Source: GCA-002697625 sp002697625 (lineage in GTDB: Bacteria; Bacteroidota; Bacteroidia; Flavobacteriales; BACL11). From it: a DNA stretch of 50,709 bases. Position numbers and translations under genes: made by a program. Where the stretch lies: the NCBI GenBank assembly GCA_964004625.1, contig CAXFOB010000028.1, positions 1 through 50,709 of the forward strand. The letters are read 5' to 3'. Positions within the stretch are counted from its first letter, which is position 1, and every line of letters begins with the position of its first letter. Positions 8,326 to 17,726 of this stretch are shown here, in pieces. The notes beneath the pieces were generated by a model. It saw only the letters and a list, made by a program, of their open reading frames with translations, did not search any database and was not told where the DNA came from.

Positions 8326-10017
8326 ATGAAAAGATTAATTTTTCTATTAACTATCCTTGTATCAACTAATTGCTCTGCTCAAGATTATATCTCTCCATTC
8401 GATTTTCCACTTTACCTTTCAGGAACTTTTGGAGAGCTAAGAGACCATCATTTTCATACAGGAATTGATGTAAAAACAAATGCGGAAGAAGGAAAGAATT
8501 TAAGAGCCATTGCTGATGGTTATATTAGTAGGATTAAAGTTTCTACATGGGGTTACGGAAAAGTTCTTTATATAGTTCATCCATACACAGGACACACTTC
8601 TGTATATGCACACATGCAAAAATTTAATAAGGAGATAGAAAAGGTCATAAAAGAGCAACAATATAAAAAAGAGAGTTTTGAGATTAATTATTACCCTAAG
8701 AAAAATTCTTTACTGGTACAACAAGGAGACATTATTGGGTTATCAGGAAATTCTGGAGGAAGTGGAGGGCCTCACTTACATTTTGAAATAAGAGATACCA
8801 AAACAGAACATCCTATAAATCCACTCGCTTTTGGATTTGAAGTGTTAGATGATATAAATCCTGTTTTAACGGAAATTAAAATTTATCCTCATGAAAACTC
8901 TTCAATAAATGGAGATAAAACCTCTATAAGAATACCATTAACAAAAGTAAAGGATGGAATATATTCGATAAATAATCAAAATTTAAAAGTGCATGGAGAT
9001 ATTTCGTTTTCCATAAGCACATTTGACAGGCAAAATGGATCTCCAAACAATAAAAATGGAGTTTATTCAATAAAAATGTTTGTAGATACAAAATTAATTC
9101 ATCATTTTGAAGTAGATAAACTTAGCTTTTCGGAAAAGAAATTTATTAATTCACATATTGACTATGAAGAATATTCAGATAATAAAATTAGATTTAATAG
9201 ATGTTATTCTTTACCCTACAACAGATTATCTAACTATAAAGTAAATATAAATAAAGGAATTCTTTCTTTTAAAGATAATTATAAACATAATATAAAATTT
9301 GAAGTTCGTGACATAGAAAATAATACCTCTTATTTAGAATTTGACATTCAATCAACTGAAACAACACCAAAATTTGAAAAGGAAGATAGCGTAGAAATGA
9401 TTAAATATGATGAGGCACAAACTTTTAGCATGTCAGATTTTAAAGCACATATACCAGCATATTCTATTTACAATAACTACCCTTTTTTTAGTAAATTAGG
9501 AAATAAAAAAGAAAATACTTTGTCAAAAGAATATCATTTTATGGATAAGAACATTCCTTTACATAAAGAAATAGTAATTAGTATTGGAGATAGTATTTCT
9601 GATAGTTTAAAAGATAAATGCTATATAGCATTAAAAAAAAGTGATGGCACTTTTCAATATAAAGGAAAAACATGGAAAGAGGGTGTTTTATATGCTAAGA
9701 CTAGTGAGTTTGGAATTTTTACAGTAATTGCAGATACTATTAATCCGATTATCTCTGATTACTATTTTAAAAATAAAACAAATATCAACAATGAAGGAAC
9801 TATATCTGTGAAGATTATGGATCATGAAAGTGGAATATCCTATTATAGAGGAGAAATAGATGGAAAATGGATTTTAATGGATTATGACTTTAAATCTGAT
9901 TTACTCACTTACTATATTGATACAGAAAAATTGAAAAAAGGTGAACATACCCTAAAAATAATTACTAGAGATAGGATGGATAACGAAACTATTTTTTTAA
10001 AAAATTTTATTTACTAA
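8326..10017 (+). CDS. M23 family metallopeptidase (LytM-type), secreted
   Basis: This is a zinc peptidase expected to cut peptidoglycan cross-links in the periplasm. A signal peptide (about 1-18, ending CSA/QD) is followed by the M23 core. HTGID supplies ligands His44 and Asp48, YAH supplies His95, and GPHLHFEI (148-155) supplies catalytic and ligand histidines 150/152. All LytM motifs are intact. Unlike most M23 proteins the catalytic core is N-terminal, and about 400 residues of beta-rich sequence of unknown fold follow. This architecture is frequent in Bacteroidota. The gene stands alone on the plus strand between divergent zapB-like and convergent arsC genes. Confidence 0.9.
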   Translation: MKRLIFLLTILVSTNCSAQDYISPFDFPLYLSGTFGELRDHHFHTGIDVKTNAEEGKNLRAIADGYISRIKVSTWGYGKVLYIVHPYTGHTSVYAHMQKFNKEIEKVIKEQQYKKESFEINYYPKKNSLLVQQGDIIGLSGNSGGSGGPHLHFEIRDTKTEHPINPLAFGFEVLDDINPVLTEIKIYPHENSSINGDKTSIRIPLTKVKDGIYSINNQNLKVHGDISFSISTFDRQNGSPNNKNGVYSIKMFVDTKLIHHFEVDKLSFSEKKFINSHIDYEEYSDNKIRFNRCYSLPYNRLSNYKVNINKGILSFKDNYKHNIKFEVRDIENNTSYLEFDIQSTETTPKFEKEDSVEMIKYDEAQTFSMSDFKAHIPAYSIYNNYPFFSKLGNKKENTLSKEYHFMDKNIPLHKEIVISIGDSISDSLKDKCYIALKKSDGTFQYKGKTWKEGVLYAKTSEFGIFTVIADTINPIISDYYFKNKTNINNEGTISVKIMDHESGISYYRGEIDGKWILMDYDFKSDLLTYYIDTEKLKKGEHTLKIITRDRMDNETIFLKNFIY

Positions 10018-10035
10018 TTTGAGTCAAAAAAATAT

Positions 10036-10458
10036 TTAATCCTTACGTAAATATTGTTTTACAAATTGTTCTACAAAATTTTTAAGATTATTACAAACCT
10101 CAGAATATACACTTACTAATTCTTCATCTTTTCCTCTAGCTTTCGCAGGATCTGGGAAAGATTGGTGTATTATATTTGAGAATGGAAATATAGGGCAGGT
10201 TTCTTTAGCATTATCACAAACTGTAATCACATAATTAAATTTAATATCCTTATATTCATCAACATGGTTAGATTTATTTTTAGAAATATCAATACCATAT
10301 TGATTCATCACCTTTATTGCATAAGCATTTACCTTTTCAGGATGAGTCCCCGCAGAATAGACCTCCACATTATCTTTGGATGTGAAATTCTTCATCCATC
10401 CATCTGCCATTTGAGAACGACATGAATTCCCAGTACATAAAATTAATACCTTTTTCAT
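10036..10458 (-). CDS. arsC: Arsenate reductase, thioredoxin-coupled (LMW phosphatase family)
   Basis: ArsC reduces arsenate to arsenite using a cysteine relay recharged by thioredoxin. In 140 residues the P-loop CTGNSCRS gives catalytic Cys8, and VCDNAKETCP supplies the redox pair Cys81/Cys88, matching the Cys10/82/89 relay of the Gram-positive type enzyme. FPDPAKARG contains the general acid Asp (about 102-103). There is no arsR, arsenite pump or other ars gene in the window, so this is an orphan reductase. The start follows the stop-side end of the upstream cotH-like gene with no gap, so it may be read from that gene's promoter. Confidence 0.88.
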   Translation of the reverse strand: MKKVLILCTGNSCRSQMADGWMKNFTSKDNVEVYSAGTHPEKVNAYAIKVMNQYGIDISKNKSNHVDEYKDIKFNYVITVCDNAKETCPIFPFSNIIHQSFPDPAKARGKDEELVSVYSEVCNNLKNFVEQFVKQYLRKD

Positions 10459-12201
10459 TTATTTAATAAAGATCTTTTTTTCTACTACTCCATCACTATA
10501 CACAAAAAACAGTGGGACATTATAAGTAAAATTTACATTTCTACCAGTAACGTCAATGATTTTCAACAACTCTCTTTCATTGTTAAGTGGAGAAGTAAAT
10601 TGAGACAATACCGAAGAATATTCATAAAATTCATATTGTGCTTTTTCAGGTGATAACATCATCGCGTCATTATTCTGAGATCTTATGTAAAACTTAAGAT
10701 TTGGAGATGTTGGAAGAAAAACAGAGTAAATACCGTCACCTGCAACTAAATCACCATTTATTCCAACATCATTCATTGGTAATGACTTAAATTTAGAATT
10801 ATAATCATTGGATGTATACATTAGTTCCACAGAGTTTGTGTTTATTACATTAGCTTCAACAATGTTATTGTTTACTATTACATTTGAAATAATTGGAGAA
10901 AGTAAAGATATTTCAGGATGATTTAGTAGATAATTTTTTCTTTCATTAATAGTAGACATAATCCCTCCAAAACCCCATCCAGTCCATATTGCATTTTCTA
11001 CATTATTGTAAAAGTCAGTAACTCCAAACGCTTTATAATTATCATTAATAACAGCATTATAAGCAAGACCTTGTAAGTTTTGAATTTTAGCTCTAATTAT
11101 AGTTGTATCTAAACTTTCATTAATAACTGTTCGCAAATGTGCTGTATATTGTTTTCGATATGTAGGATGATTCAACAATAGTGCAGTTAATGGTCTTCCA
11201 ATTGAAGGATCATCTCCGTAGTATGGATCATATTCGTATACATCAGATGGATTCCAAAAACTCCAACCCATAATCGCACCAACAAAACTTTCACTTAAAT
11301 CCCATGGTATCATATTGAATAAACCATCTTCCCTTTGATATAGATAATAATTATGAACATAATAACCATTATAAGTATCTAAATTTGAAATAACTTGATT
11401 TACAGCAAAAGCCCATAATGTTCTATCAACGTCTAATACACTATCAATAAATTGTGGATTAAAATTTATTATTTCAATTAAATTAAGTAAATTTCCCCAT
11501 CCAAAGTCAGACTTCATATCATAACTATTGTAATATAAAGATGTGTCTTCTCCCAACCAGTTTAAATCAGGCACACCTCCGCTAGGTGTTCCAGTAGTAT
11601 CACAAAACATTCCACTTCCATCACATTTAAACATAGATCCATTTTTTTCATCATAATGTTTCTCTGTAAATTGTTTATTTATAGACTCAGTATTTACATA
11701 AAGTCCTAAATAATTTCCTTGAACGTAAAGTTTAACTAGATTTACTTCAGGAGAAGGTAAATAATTTTTATAGATTTGGGAAGCAGAAAACTCTTTCATG
11801 AATGTTGGGTCCATCCAAGCATTTGCAAGCTTTATCTTCTTTTTACCAAAAAACTTTTGACCTGAAACAAAATAATTGAAATCTAAATTATAAGGTACCT
11901 TAGGATTACCTACATCATTTGGTAAACAAAAAGTAGAATTCCCTTTATATCTAACCCCAACACTATCATAAACAACACCTTCGCATGTTACTGTTGCGGG
12001 AATTCTATATTTTGGATTTGTAAAAAAAGAATTTACCAATATGGAATGGTAATTGGGATCAATAAAGTCAATATATACACTTCTTATTGAATCCTTATCG
12101 AATAAACCACCCGGAAATTCGTAGAATTGATGAGGATTATAAATTGTTTGAGAAGTTAAACAAATAGGGATTAATAATAAAATCAATAAAACTCTCTTCA
12201 T
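10459..12201 (-). CDS. CotH-family protein, secreted
   Basis: The 580-residue protein is related to the spore-coat kinase CotH. Recognisable motifs are VRYKGNSTF, the block ANAWMDPTFMKEFSASQIY, GLYVNTESINKQF, and NMIPWDLSESF with the metal-binding Asp. In CotH these belong to the atypical kinase fold. The start at 12201 is preferred over an upstream in-frame ATG at 12240. It begins a clean signal peptide (MKRVLLILLLIPICLTSQ), and a TATATTTG promoter box (12232-12225) lies between the two starts. The C-terminus (residues about 530-580, IIDVTGRNV and FVYSDGVVEKKIFIK) resembles a short T9SS-type end. The target in this lineage is unknown. Confidence 0.87.
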   Translation of the reverse strand: MKRVLLILLLIPICLTSQTIYNPHQFYEFPGGLFDKDSIRSVYIDFIDPNYHSILVNSFFTNPKYRIPATVTCEGVVYDSVGVRYKGNSTFCLPNDVGNPKVPYNLDFNYFVSGQKFFGKKKIKLANAWMDPTFMKEFSASQIYKNYLPSPEVNLVKLYVQGNYLGLYVNTESINKQFTEKHYDEKNGSMFKCDGSGMFCDTTGTPSGGVPDLNWLGEDTSLYYNSYDMKSDFGWGNLLNLIEIINFNPQFIDSVLDVDRTLWAFAVNQVISNLDTYNGYYVHNYYLYQREDGLFNMIPWDLSESFVGAIMGWSFWNPSDVYEYDPYYGDDPSIGRPLTALLLNHPTYRKQYTAHLRTVINESLDTTIIRAKIQNLQGLAYNAVINDNYKAFGVTDFYNNVENAIWTGWGFGGIMSTINERKNYLLNHPEISLLSPIISNVIVNNNIVEANVINTNSVELMYTSNDYNSKFKSLPMNDVGINGDLVAGDGIYSVFLPTSPNLKFYIRSQNNDAMMLSPEKAQYEFYEYSSVLSQFTSPLNNERELLKIIDVTGRNVNFTYNVPLFFVYSDGVVEKKIFIK

Positions 12202-12224
12202 AGAAATAAAATGATTTTCATTAG

Positions 12225-12232
12225 CAAATATA
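12225..12232 (-). promoter_or_regulatory. TAnnTTTG -7 box for the CotH-family gene
   Basis: Reads TATATTTG on the minus strand, 23 bases upstream of the ATG at 12201. Its position inside any longer version of the gene supports the shorter start. Confidence 0.55.
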
Positions 12233-12277
12233 ATAAACAAAATTTGAATCAGTTATTAAGTAGCTCAACTATATTTT

Positions 12278-12285
12278 TATTTTTG
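12278..12285 (+). promoter_or_regulatory. TAnnTTTG -7 box for the TonB-dependent receptor gene
   Basis: Reads TATTTTTG on the plus strand and ends only 5 bases before the ATG at 12291. If used, the transcript would begin at or within a base or two of the start codon. Confidence 0.45.
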
Positions 12286-12290
12286 CATAA

Positions 12291-14741
12291 ATGTTAAAAC
12301 AATTTTTACTTTTCTTTTTTCTTTTATTTTCAGTAAATTCTTTTAGTCAAATACTAAAAGGAAATATTACAGATAATAATAAAGAACTTCTAGCTGGTGC
12401 AAACATTCTGATAAAAGGAGAAAACACAGGAATTTCTGCAGATAAAAATGGAGATTACATACTAAACTTAAGAGCAAATAGATCGGTAGTAATTGAGGTG
12501 TCTTTTATCGGATATGCAACAAAAAGTATTCGAATACCAATGCTTAAAAAAGGACAGACATACACCCTAAACATACAACTAAATCCAGAAGGAAAATTAA
12601 TAGACGATGTAATTGTAAGAGATAAGAAAAGCCGAAAACAAGCACTTAGCAGGATTAAAACTCAACATGTTACATTGATACCAAATTCTGGAGGAGGTAT
12701 AGAATCTGTTCTTAAAACCTTACCTGGTGTAAGTTCGGCAAATGAATTAAGCTCTCAGTACTCTGTCAGGGGTGGGAATTTTGATGAGAACATGGTATAT
12801 GTAAATGGAATAGAAGTATATCGTCCGTTTTTAATTCATTCTGGACAACAAGAGGGCTTAAGTTTTGTAAATTCTGATATGGTAGAAAGTATCTTATTTT
12901 CTGCAGGTGGATTCGAGTCAAAATATGGAGATAAAATGTCTTCTGTGTTAGATATAAAATATAAAACACCAACAGAAACAAACGCCTCTATTCAGATGAG
13001 TTTATTAGGGGGTTCTGCTCATTTTGAGGGAGTTGCACTTAACAATAGATTTTCGTACATAATGGGGTTAAGAAATAAAAGTAATCAGTATCTCTTAAAT
13101 GCAATGGACACGGAAGCAGAGTACAAACCAAATTTCACAGATTTTCAGACCTATTTACAATATAGGATAAAAGATAACTGGACCATTAGTTTTCTAGGAA
13201 ACATCTCTGAAAACACTTATAAAATGGTTCCTGAAAATAGAGACACAGAATTTGGAACTTTGAATGAAGCTCTAAAACTCAGAATTTATTTTGAGGGTCA
13301 AGAATCGGATAAGTACAACAGTTACTTTGGAGCATTTAACACAAGTATTTCTCCTAATTTAAAAACAAAATTACATTTTACCGCATCTGGATTTCAGACC
13401 ATAGAATCAGAAAGTTATGATATTTTGGGTGAATATTGGTTGTATCAGTTAGATAATAATTTAGGTTCGGATGATTTTGGGAATGTTCAATTTGATAGAG
13501 GTGTTGGTAAATTTATAGACCATGCAAGAAACAATCTGAAAGCAACTGTTTTAAATGTATCTCATAATGGACATTTTATAAAAGATGAAAATACTAAGTT
13601 GGAGTGGGGAGTAAAACTTCAACAAGAAAATATAGACGATAAAATAAAGGAATGGACTTTAATTGATTCTGCAGGTTTCACTCTACCCCATCCAAACGAT
13701 AATATTGGTGGAATTTCAGACACCAATCAGGAGGTATTGATGACAGAGTTTTTAAAAACAGAATTGAAATTAACTTCTTACAGAAATTCAGGATACTTTC
13801 AGTTTAATAAGGAAATAGGCAACTTTACATTAAATGCAGGAACTAGAGCATCCTACTGGACTTTTAATGAAGAGTTTTTATTATCTCCTAGGGTGAATGT
13901 AGCCTACATTCCACTTTGGGAGCAAGATGTAGTTTTTAGAGCTGCTAGTGGTATTTACTACCAATCTCCATTTTATAGAGAGTTGAGAGATTTGCAAGGA
14001 AACTTAAATTATGATATTGAAGCTCAGAAATCCACTCATTTTGTTTTGGGTTCGGATTATCTGTTTTATAGTTGGGGACGACCTTTTAAATTGGTTTCTG
14101 AAGTCTATTATAAAGATTTACAGAACTTAATTCCTTATAAGGTAGAAAATGTACGAATAAAGTATCTGGCTGAAAATAATTCCAACGGATTTGCTACAGG
14201 TATAGATTTAAAGATTAACGGAGAATTTGTTCAAGGGGTAGAAAGTTGGGCTTCCCTATCTATAATGAAAACAATGGAGGATATTGAAGGGGATTTTTAT
14301 GTAGATGATCAAACGGGTGAAACGATTTATCCAGGATTTATTCCAAGACCAACAGATCAGAGAGTTAATTTTTCTATATTTTTTCAGGATTATTTACCAG
14401 GAAACCCAAATTATAAGATGCACCTGAGTATGATATATGGAACAGGACTTCCATTCGGGCCTCCACAAGCGGAAAAATACCAAGATGTACTAAGAATGCC
14501 AGATTACAGAAGAGTAGATATAGGATTTTCTGCAGTTCTAAAAGCGGAAGATAAAAAGAGTAGAATTCCTTTTTTAAACAAGCTGAACAATATGTGGATT
14601 TCTGCAGAGGTATTTAACTTATTGGATATAGACAATACGGTTTCTTATCTGTGGGTAGCGGATGTTAGTGGAAGGCAATATGCCGTACCAAACTACCTTA
14701 CACCACGACAAATAAACTTCAAACTTATTGTAGGAATATAA
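12291..14741 (+). CDS. TonB-dependent outer-membrane receptor with carboxypeptidase-like N-terminal domain
   Basis: This is an outer-membrane beta-barrel for active uptake. A signal peptide (1-20, NSFSQ) is followed by a CarboxypepD_reg-like beta-sandwich (about 22-108, with GANILIKGENTGISADKNGDY), then the plug domain (about 135-240, with YSVRGGNFDENMVYVNGIEVY). A barrel of about 570 residues ends in a terminal strand with aromatic and hydrophobic residues (INFKLIVGI). At 816 residues it is of normal size. There is no SusD partner and no adjacent regulator, so it is not a polysaccharide-utilisation SusC pair. The substrate is unknown. It is divergent from the CotH-family gene and converges on the next operon with a 12-base gap. 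Confidence 0.92.
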   Translation: MLKQFLLFFFLLFSVNSFSQILKGNITDNNKELLAGANILIKGENTGISADKNGDYILNLRANRSVVIEVSFIGYATKSIRIPMLKKGQTYTLNIQLNPEGKLIDDVIVRDKKSRKQALSRIKTQHVTLIPNSGGGIESVLKTLPGVSSANELSSQYSVRGGNFDENMVYVNGIEVYRPFLIHSGQQEGLSFVNSDMVESILFSAGGFESKYGDKMSSVLDIKYKTPTETNASIQMSLLGGSAHFEGVALNNRFSYIMGLRNKSNQYLLNAMDTEAEYKPNFTDFQTYLQYRIKDNWTISFLGNISENTYKMVPENRDTEFGTLNEALKLRIYFEGQESDKYNSYFGAFNTSISPNLKTKLHFTASGFQTIESESYDILGEYWLYQLDNNLGSDDFGNVQFDRGVGKFIDHARNNLKATVLNVSHNGHFIKDENTKLEWGVKLQQENIDDKIKEWTLIDSAGFTLPHPNDNIGGISDTNQEVLMTEFLKTELKLTSYRNSGYFQFNKEIGNFTLNAGTRASYWTFNEEFLLSPRVNVAYIPLWEQDVVFRAASGIYYQSPFYRELRDLQGNLNYDIEAQKSTHFVLGSDYLFYSWGRPFKLVSEVYYKDLQNLIPYKVENVRIKYLAENNSNGFATGIDLKINGEFVQGVESWASLSIMKTMEDIEGDFYVDDQTGETIYPGFIPRPTDQRVNFSIFFQDYLPGNPNYKMHLSMIYGTGLPFGPPQAEKYQDVLRMPDYRRVDIGFSAVLKAEDKKSRIPFLNKLNNMWISAEVFNLLDIDNTVSYLWVADVSGRQYAVPNYLTPRQINFKLIVGI

Positions 14742-14753
14742 CAACTAATTTAG

Positions 14754-15218
14754 TTATAGAAAACGAGCACACCACCCCTCACTAATAGGTTTTAAATAAG
14801 TATTTAAATCCTCTTTTTTCTGAACCGTAAGGTCGTAAAACAAAGTATCTGAATCTACATTATCTTTAAGATTAAAAGAAGGTATACATTCTATCTTTCC
14901 ATCTATCTTACAATACACATTTAATCTATTCATTAAAGAAATAGAGAGATCCCTTTCTATATCTTGTATGCATTTTTGTAAAGTATCTATAGAGCAACCA
15001 CTTGCTTTATTAATGCTTTCATCTAAAGCAACCACAATAAAATAATTTTTGAAAATAGTAACTCCAGCAGTTAAGTCCAGCTTATGTGCATTCCAAGTAC
15101 GTAAATGTTCAGAAATGTAATCTAAAATAAAATTTTGTTGTTTACTTGTTAAAACCTCCTCAGAAGCATACATCCAAATACGAGAAGAATCAGGGAGATT
15201 GTTAAAATCTACTAACAT
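14754..15218 (-). CDS. Conserved small protein of unknown function, last gene of the envelope operon
   Basis: A 154-residue cytoplasmic protein without signal peptide or membrane segment. The start LVDFNNLPDSSRIWMY, the central VALDESINKASGCSIDTLQ and the C-terminal WCARFL are typical of a protein found in many Bacteroidota. As I recall it is often labelled an ABC transporter ATPase, but no Walker A or Walker B motif is present, so that name is not supported here. It overlaps the stop of the upstream Fe-S gene by one base, which ties it to that electron-transfer pair. Function is not known. Confidence 0.75.
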   Translation of the reverse strand: MLVDFNNLPDSSRIWMYASEEVLTSKQQNFILDYISEHLRTWNAHKLDLTAGVTIFKNYFIVVALDESINKASGCSIDTLQKCIQDIERDLSISLMNRLNVYCKIDGKIECIPSFNLKDNVDSDTLFYDLTVQKKEDLNTYLKPISEGWCARFL

Positions 15219-15994
15219 TATAAATTTTCTGCAATAAGTTCTGCAATATCTTTTACCTCAGCCGCACCTTCATCTACTGCTTTTACTCCATCCGTCATCA
15301 TAGTATTACAAAACGGACAGCCAGTTGCAATTACATCTGGATTTAACGATAAAGCTTCCTCTGTACGGTTAATATTGATATCCTGACTACCATTTTCTGG
15401 TTCTTTAAACATCTGAGCTCCACCTGCTCCACAACAGAAAGAAAGTCGTTTACTCCTTTTCATCTCTACCAACTCTACTCCTACAGTCTTAATTAACTCT
15501 CTAGGGATGTCATATACATTATTTGCCCTACCTAAATAACAAGGGTCATGATAAGTCACTCTCTTTCCTTTTAAATCTCCAGTAATACTAAGCTTTCCCA
15601 TTTCTAAAAGTTCTGCAATAAACTCTGTATGGTGTTGTACTTGATACTTTCCTCCAAGTCCTTTATATTCGTTTTTTAAAGTATTGTAAGAATGAGGACA
15701 AGTAGTTACAATTCTTTTTACATTATATGCATTCAACACCTCAATATTCATCATGGCTTGCATCTGAAACAAGAATTCATTTCCAGCTCTTTTTGCAGCA
15801 TCCCCACTAGATGATTCCTCCGAACCTAAAACTCCAAAATTAACATTTGCTTTATTTAATATCTGAACAAAAGCTCTTGTTATTTTTTTAGCCCTATCGT
15901 CAAAACTACCAGCACTACCTACCCAGAAAAGTATATCCGCTTCTTTTCCTTCCTCCATAAATTCGGCCATTGTTTTTACTTGTAATTCGCTCAT
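15218..15994 (-). CDS. Cysteine-rich (CCG-domain) Fe-S binding protein
   Basis: The 258-residue protein resembles the heterodisulfide-reductase/GlpC/LldE cysteine-rich family. An N-terminal CCG-like half carries TTCPHSYNTLKNEY. The second half carries HDPCYLGR, SFCCGAGGAQMF and ATGCPFCNTMM, the cysteines that hold a 4Fe-4S or non-cubane cluster. It is cytoplasmic and lies 6 bases downstream of the HAD gene in the same operon as a membrane 2x[4Fe-4S] protein. The two probably form one membrane electron-transfer complex. The electron donor and acceptor are not encoded nearby. Confidence 0.87.
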   Translation of the reverse strand: MSELQVKTMAEFMEEGKEADILFWVGSAGSFDDRAKKITRAFVQILNKANVNFGVLGSEESSSGDAAKRAGNEFLFQMQAMMNIEVLNAYNVKRIVTTCPHSYNTLKNEYKGLGGKYQVQHHTEFIAELLEMGKLSITGDLKGKRVTYHDPCYLGRANNVYDIPRELIKTVGVELVEMKRSKRLSFCCGAGGAQMFKEPENGSQDININRTEEALSLNPDVIATGCPFCNTMMTDGVKAVDEGAAEVKDIAELIAENL

Positions 15995-16000
15995 TATTCT

Positions 16001-16417
16001 TTAAGATTTAAAAACCTGAATAGTAACATCTTTTTCTACTAGGTCCGTAAATTTACCATCAAATCTAGTTGCTCGTACAATATGATTATCTACCCAATGA
16101 TAGTTTCCTCCTCTTGGCTTTCCCATAAGTAATCCATGATACCTAAATCCGTTCTCTTTTAACCAAACCTCTGTCACCTCTCTATGTTCTTCAACTCTAG
16201 AAGTAAAAAAAGTAATGTAATGCCCCTGATCATACCATTTGTTTAAGGTTTCCAAAGCATCTGAATACAAATTTGCAGTAGCCATTCTTTCCGGCTCCTC
16301 ATTTGGTATATCGTCACAAATCGTACCATCAATATCAATTAAGTAATTTTTAATGTTATCTGGTAATACCGGGGAAATATTCTCCCCATCTACTATTTTT
16401 TCAACTAATTTAGTCAT
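16001..16417 (-). CDS. Small HAD-superfamily phosphatase-like protein
   Basis: The 138 residues contain HAD motif I as LIDIDGTICDD (Asp28 and Asp30), motif II as TFFTSRVEEHR, and a conserved lysine/asparagine region (GKPRGGNYHWVDNH). It lacks a large cap domain, so it may act on a macromolecule or bulky substrate, or on a small phosphoester. It overlaps the preceding Fe-S gene by 8 bases and precedes the CCG gene by 6 bases. The order FeS, HAD, CCG suggests a linked role, but the substrate is unknown. Confidence 0.8.
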   Translation of the reverse strand: MTKLVEKIVDGENISPVLPDNIKNYLIDIDGTICDDIPNEEPERMATANLYSDALETLNKWYDQGHYITFFTSRVEEHREVTEVWLKENGFRYHGLLMGKPRGGNYHWVDNHIVRATRFDGKFTDLVEKDVTIQVFKS

Positions 16418-17723
16418 CTTTCCAATTTAATCTGTCTGCTGCCGAGAACTGCCAAGGAGCACCATTATTTTCTACATTTGTAAACATCATATTTAACTCA
16501 GTTGGGGCAGCAGATTGCTCCATAACCAAATATCTTCTCATATCCATTATAATAGATAAAGGGTCTAACTCAATAGGACACGAATCTGTACATGCATTAC
16601 AGGAAGTACAAGCCCATAACTCTTCTGGGGTTATATAATCACCTAAAAGAGATTTAGTATCCTCCACCCCATTTCTTTTATTGTCAGCTATCTCAGTAAT
16701 TCTGTCCCTTGTATCCATTAAAACCTTTCTAGGAGACAACAACTTTCCTGTTTGGTTTGCAGGACAATTAGAAGTACATCTACCACATTCTGTACAACTG
16801 TATGCATTTAATAATTGCACCCAATTTAAATCTGTAGCATCTTTAGCCCCAAATGATTCTGGAGTTGCTGAATCTACAGCAGGACTCGAGTAAGGATCTG
16901 CATTTGGGTCCATCATTAACTTTACCTCATTAGTAACCGACTCCAAATTAGTAAACTGACCTAAAGGATTTAGATTTGCATAATAAGTACTAGGAAAGGC
17001 AAAGAAAATATGTAAGTGTTTTGAAATTAAAACATAATTCATAAAAGCTAATATTCCTATAATATGAAACCACCAAGTAAATCTCTCAATAAAATGCAGA
17101 TTTTCACTAGAAAAAGTTTCAAAATAAGGAACAAAAAACTGAGAAACAGGATTTGCAAACGCAACTGTGTAATGCACATCTCCCCTTGATAACAAAATAA
17201 AATCTGCAGCATTCATTACCAAAAATGCTGTCATTAATAATATCTCAAAAACCAAAATAAGATTTGCATCAGTTCTTGGCCATTTTGTCATTTCCTTATT
17301 CCAGAACCTCTTAATCTTTAAAACATTTCTTCTAATTAAAAATATAATACAAGCAACTAATACTAATATTGCTAAAACCTCAAAAGAACCTATCAAAAAG
17401 TTATATAAAGATGATGGTATAACAGAAGCTAAAAATCTATGCGTACCAAAAACACCATCTACTATAATCTCTATAACTTCTATATTAATTATTAAAAATC
17501 CTAAATAAACAACAATATGTAACACACCAGCAACAGTCCTTCTGGTCATTTTAGATTGTCCTAGAGCAACTCTAAACATGTTCCTCCATCTCTCTGATTT
17601 TCTATCTGATCGATTAATACCTCTTCCTAATTTTATATTTGAGATAATCCTACTTAAATTCTTAATAAAGAATAAAATAGAAACGATGAAGAGAAATAAA
17701 AATATAAAATTAGAGAGTCCCAT
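16410..17723 (-). CDS. Membrane-bound 2x[4Fe-4S] oxidoreductase subunit (HdrD/GlpC-like)
   Basis: The 437-residue protein has several N-terminal membrane helices (about 4-20, 62-85, 95-125, 150-180 and 215-240), resembling the cytochrome-b-like part of nitrate reductase gamma/HdrE proteins. A cytoplasmic ferredoxin part follows with CTECGRCTSNCP and CTSCNACTDSCP, two full sets of 4Fe-4S ligands. It lies 3 bases downstream of the MCE gene and just upstream of HAD and CCG proteins. It probably passes electrons between the quinone pool and an unknown soluble partner. Exact helix ends are estimates. Confidence 0.87.
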   Translation of the reverse strand: MGLSNFIFLFLFIVSILFFIKNLSRIISNIKLGRGINRSDRKSERWRNMFRVALGQSKMTRRTVAGVLHIVVYLGFLIINIEVIEIIVDGVFGTHRFLASVIPSSLYNFLIGSFEVLAILVLVACIIFLIRRNVLKIKRFWNKEMTKWPRTDANLILVFEILLMTAFLVMNAADFILLSRGDVHYTVAFANPVSQFFVPYFETFSSENLHFIERFTWWFHIIGILAFMNYVLISKHLHIFFAFPSTYYANLNPLGQFTNLESVTNEVKLMMDPNADPYSSPAVDSATPESFGAKDATDLNWVQLLNAYSCTECGRCTSNCPANQTGKLLSPRKVLMDTRDRITEIADNKRNGVEDTKSLLGDYITPEELWACTSCNACTDSCPIELDPLSIIMDMRRYLVMEQSAAPTELNMMFTNVENNGAPWQFSAADRLNWKDD

Positions 17724-17726
17724 CTT

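Noticed and set aside
12202..12240. Longer start for the CotH-family gene at 12240
   Set aside because: It would place 13 non-conserved residues before a clean signal peptide and put the promoter box inside the gene.
14743..14755. Perfect inverted repeat AACTAA-T-TTAGTT between converging genes, considered as a terminator
   Set aside because: The arms leave too small a loop, the realistic stem is four A/T-rich pairs, and there is no adjacent T run of useful length.
14754..15218. ABC transporter ATPase label for the 154-residue protein
   Set aside because: No Walker A, signature or Walker B motif is present in the translated protein.
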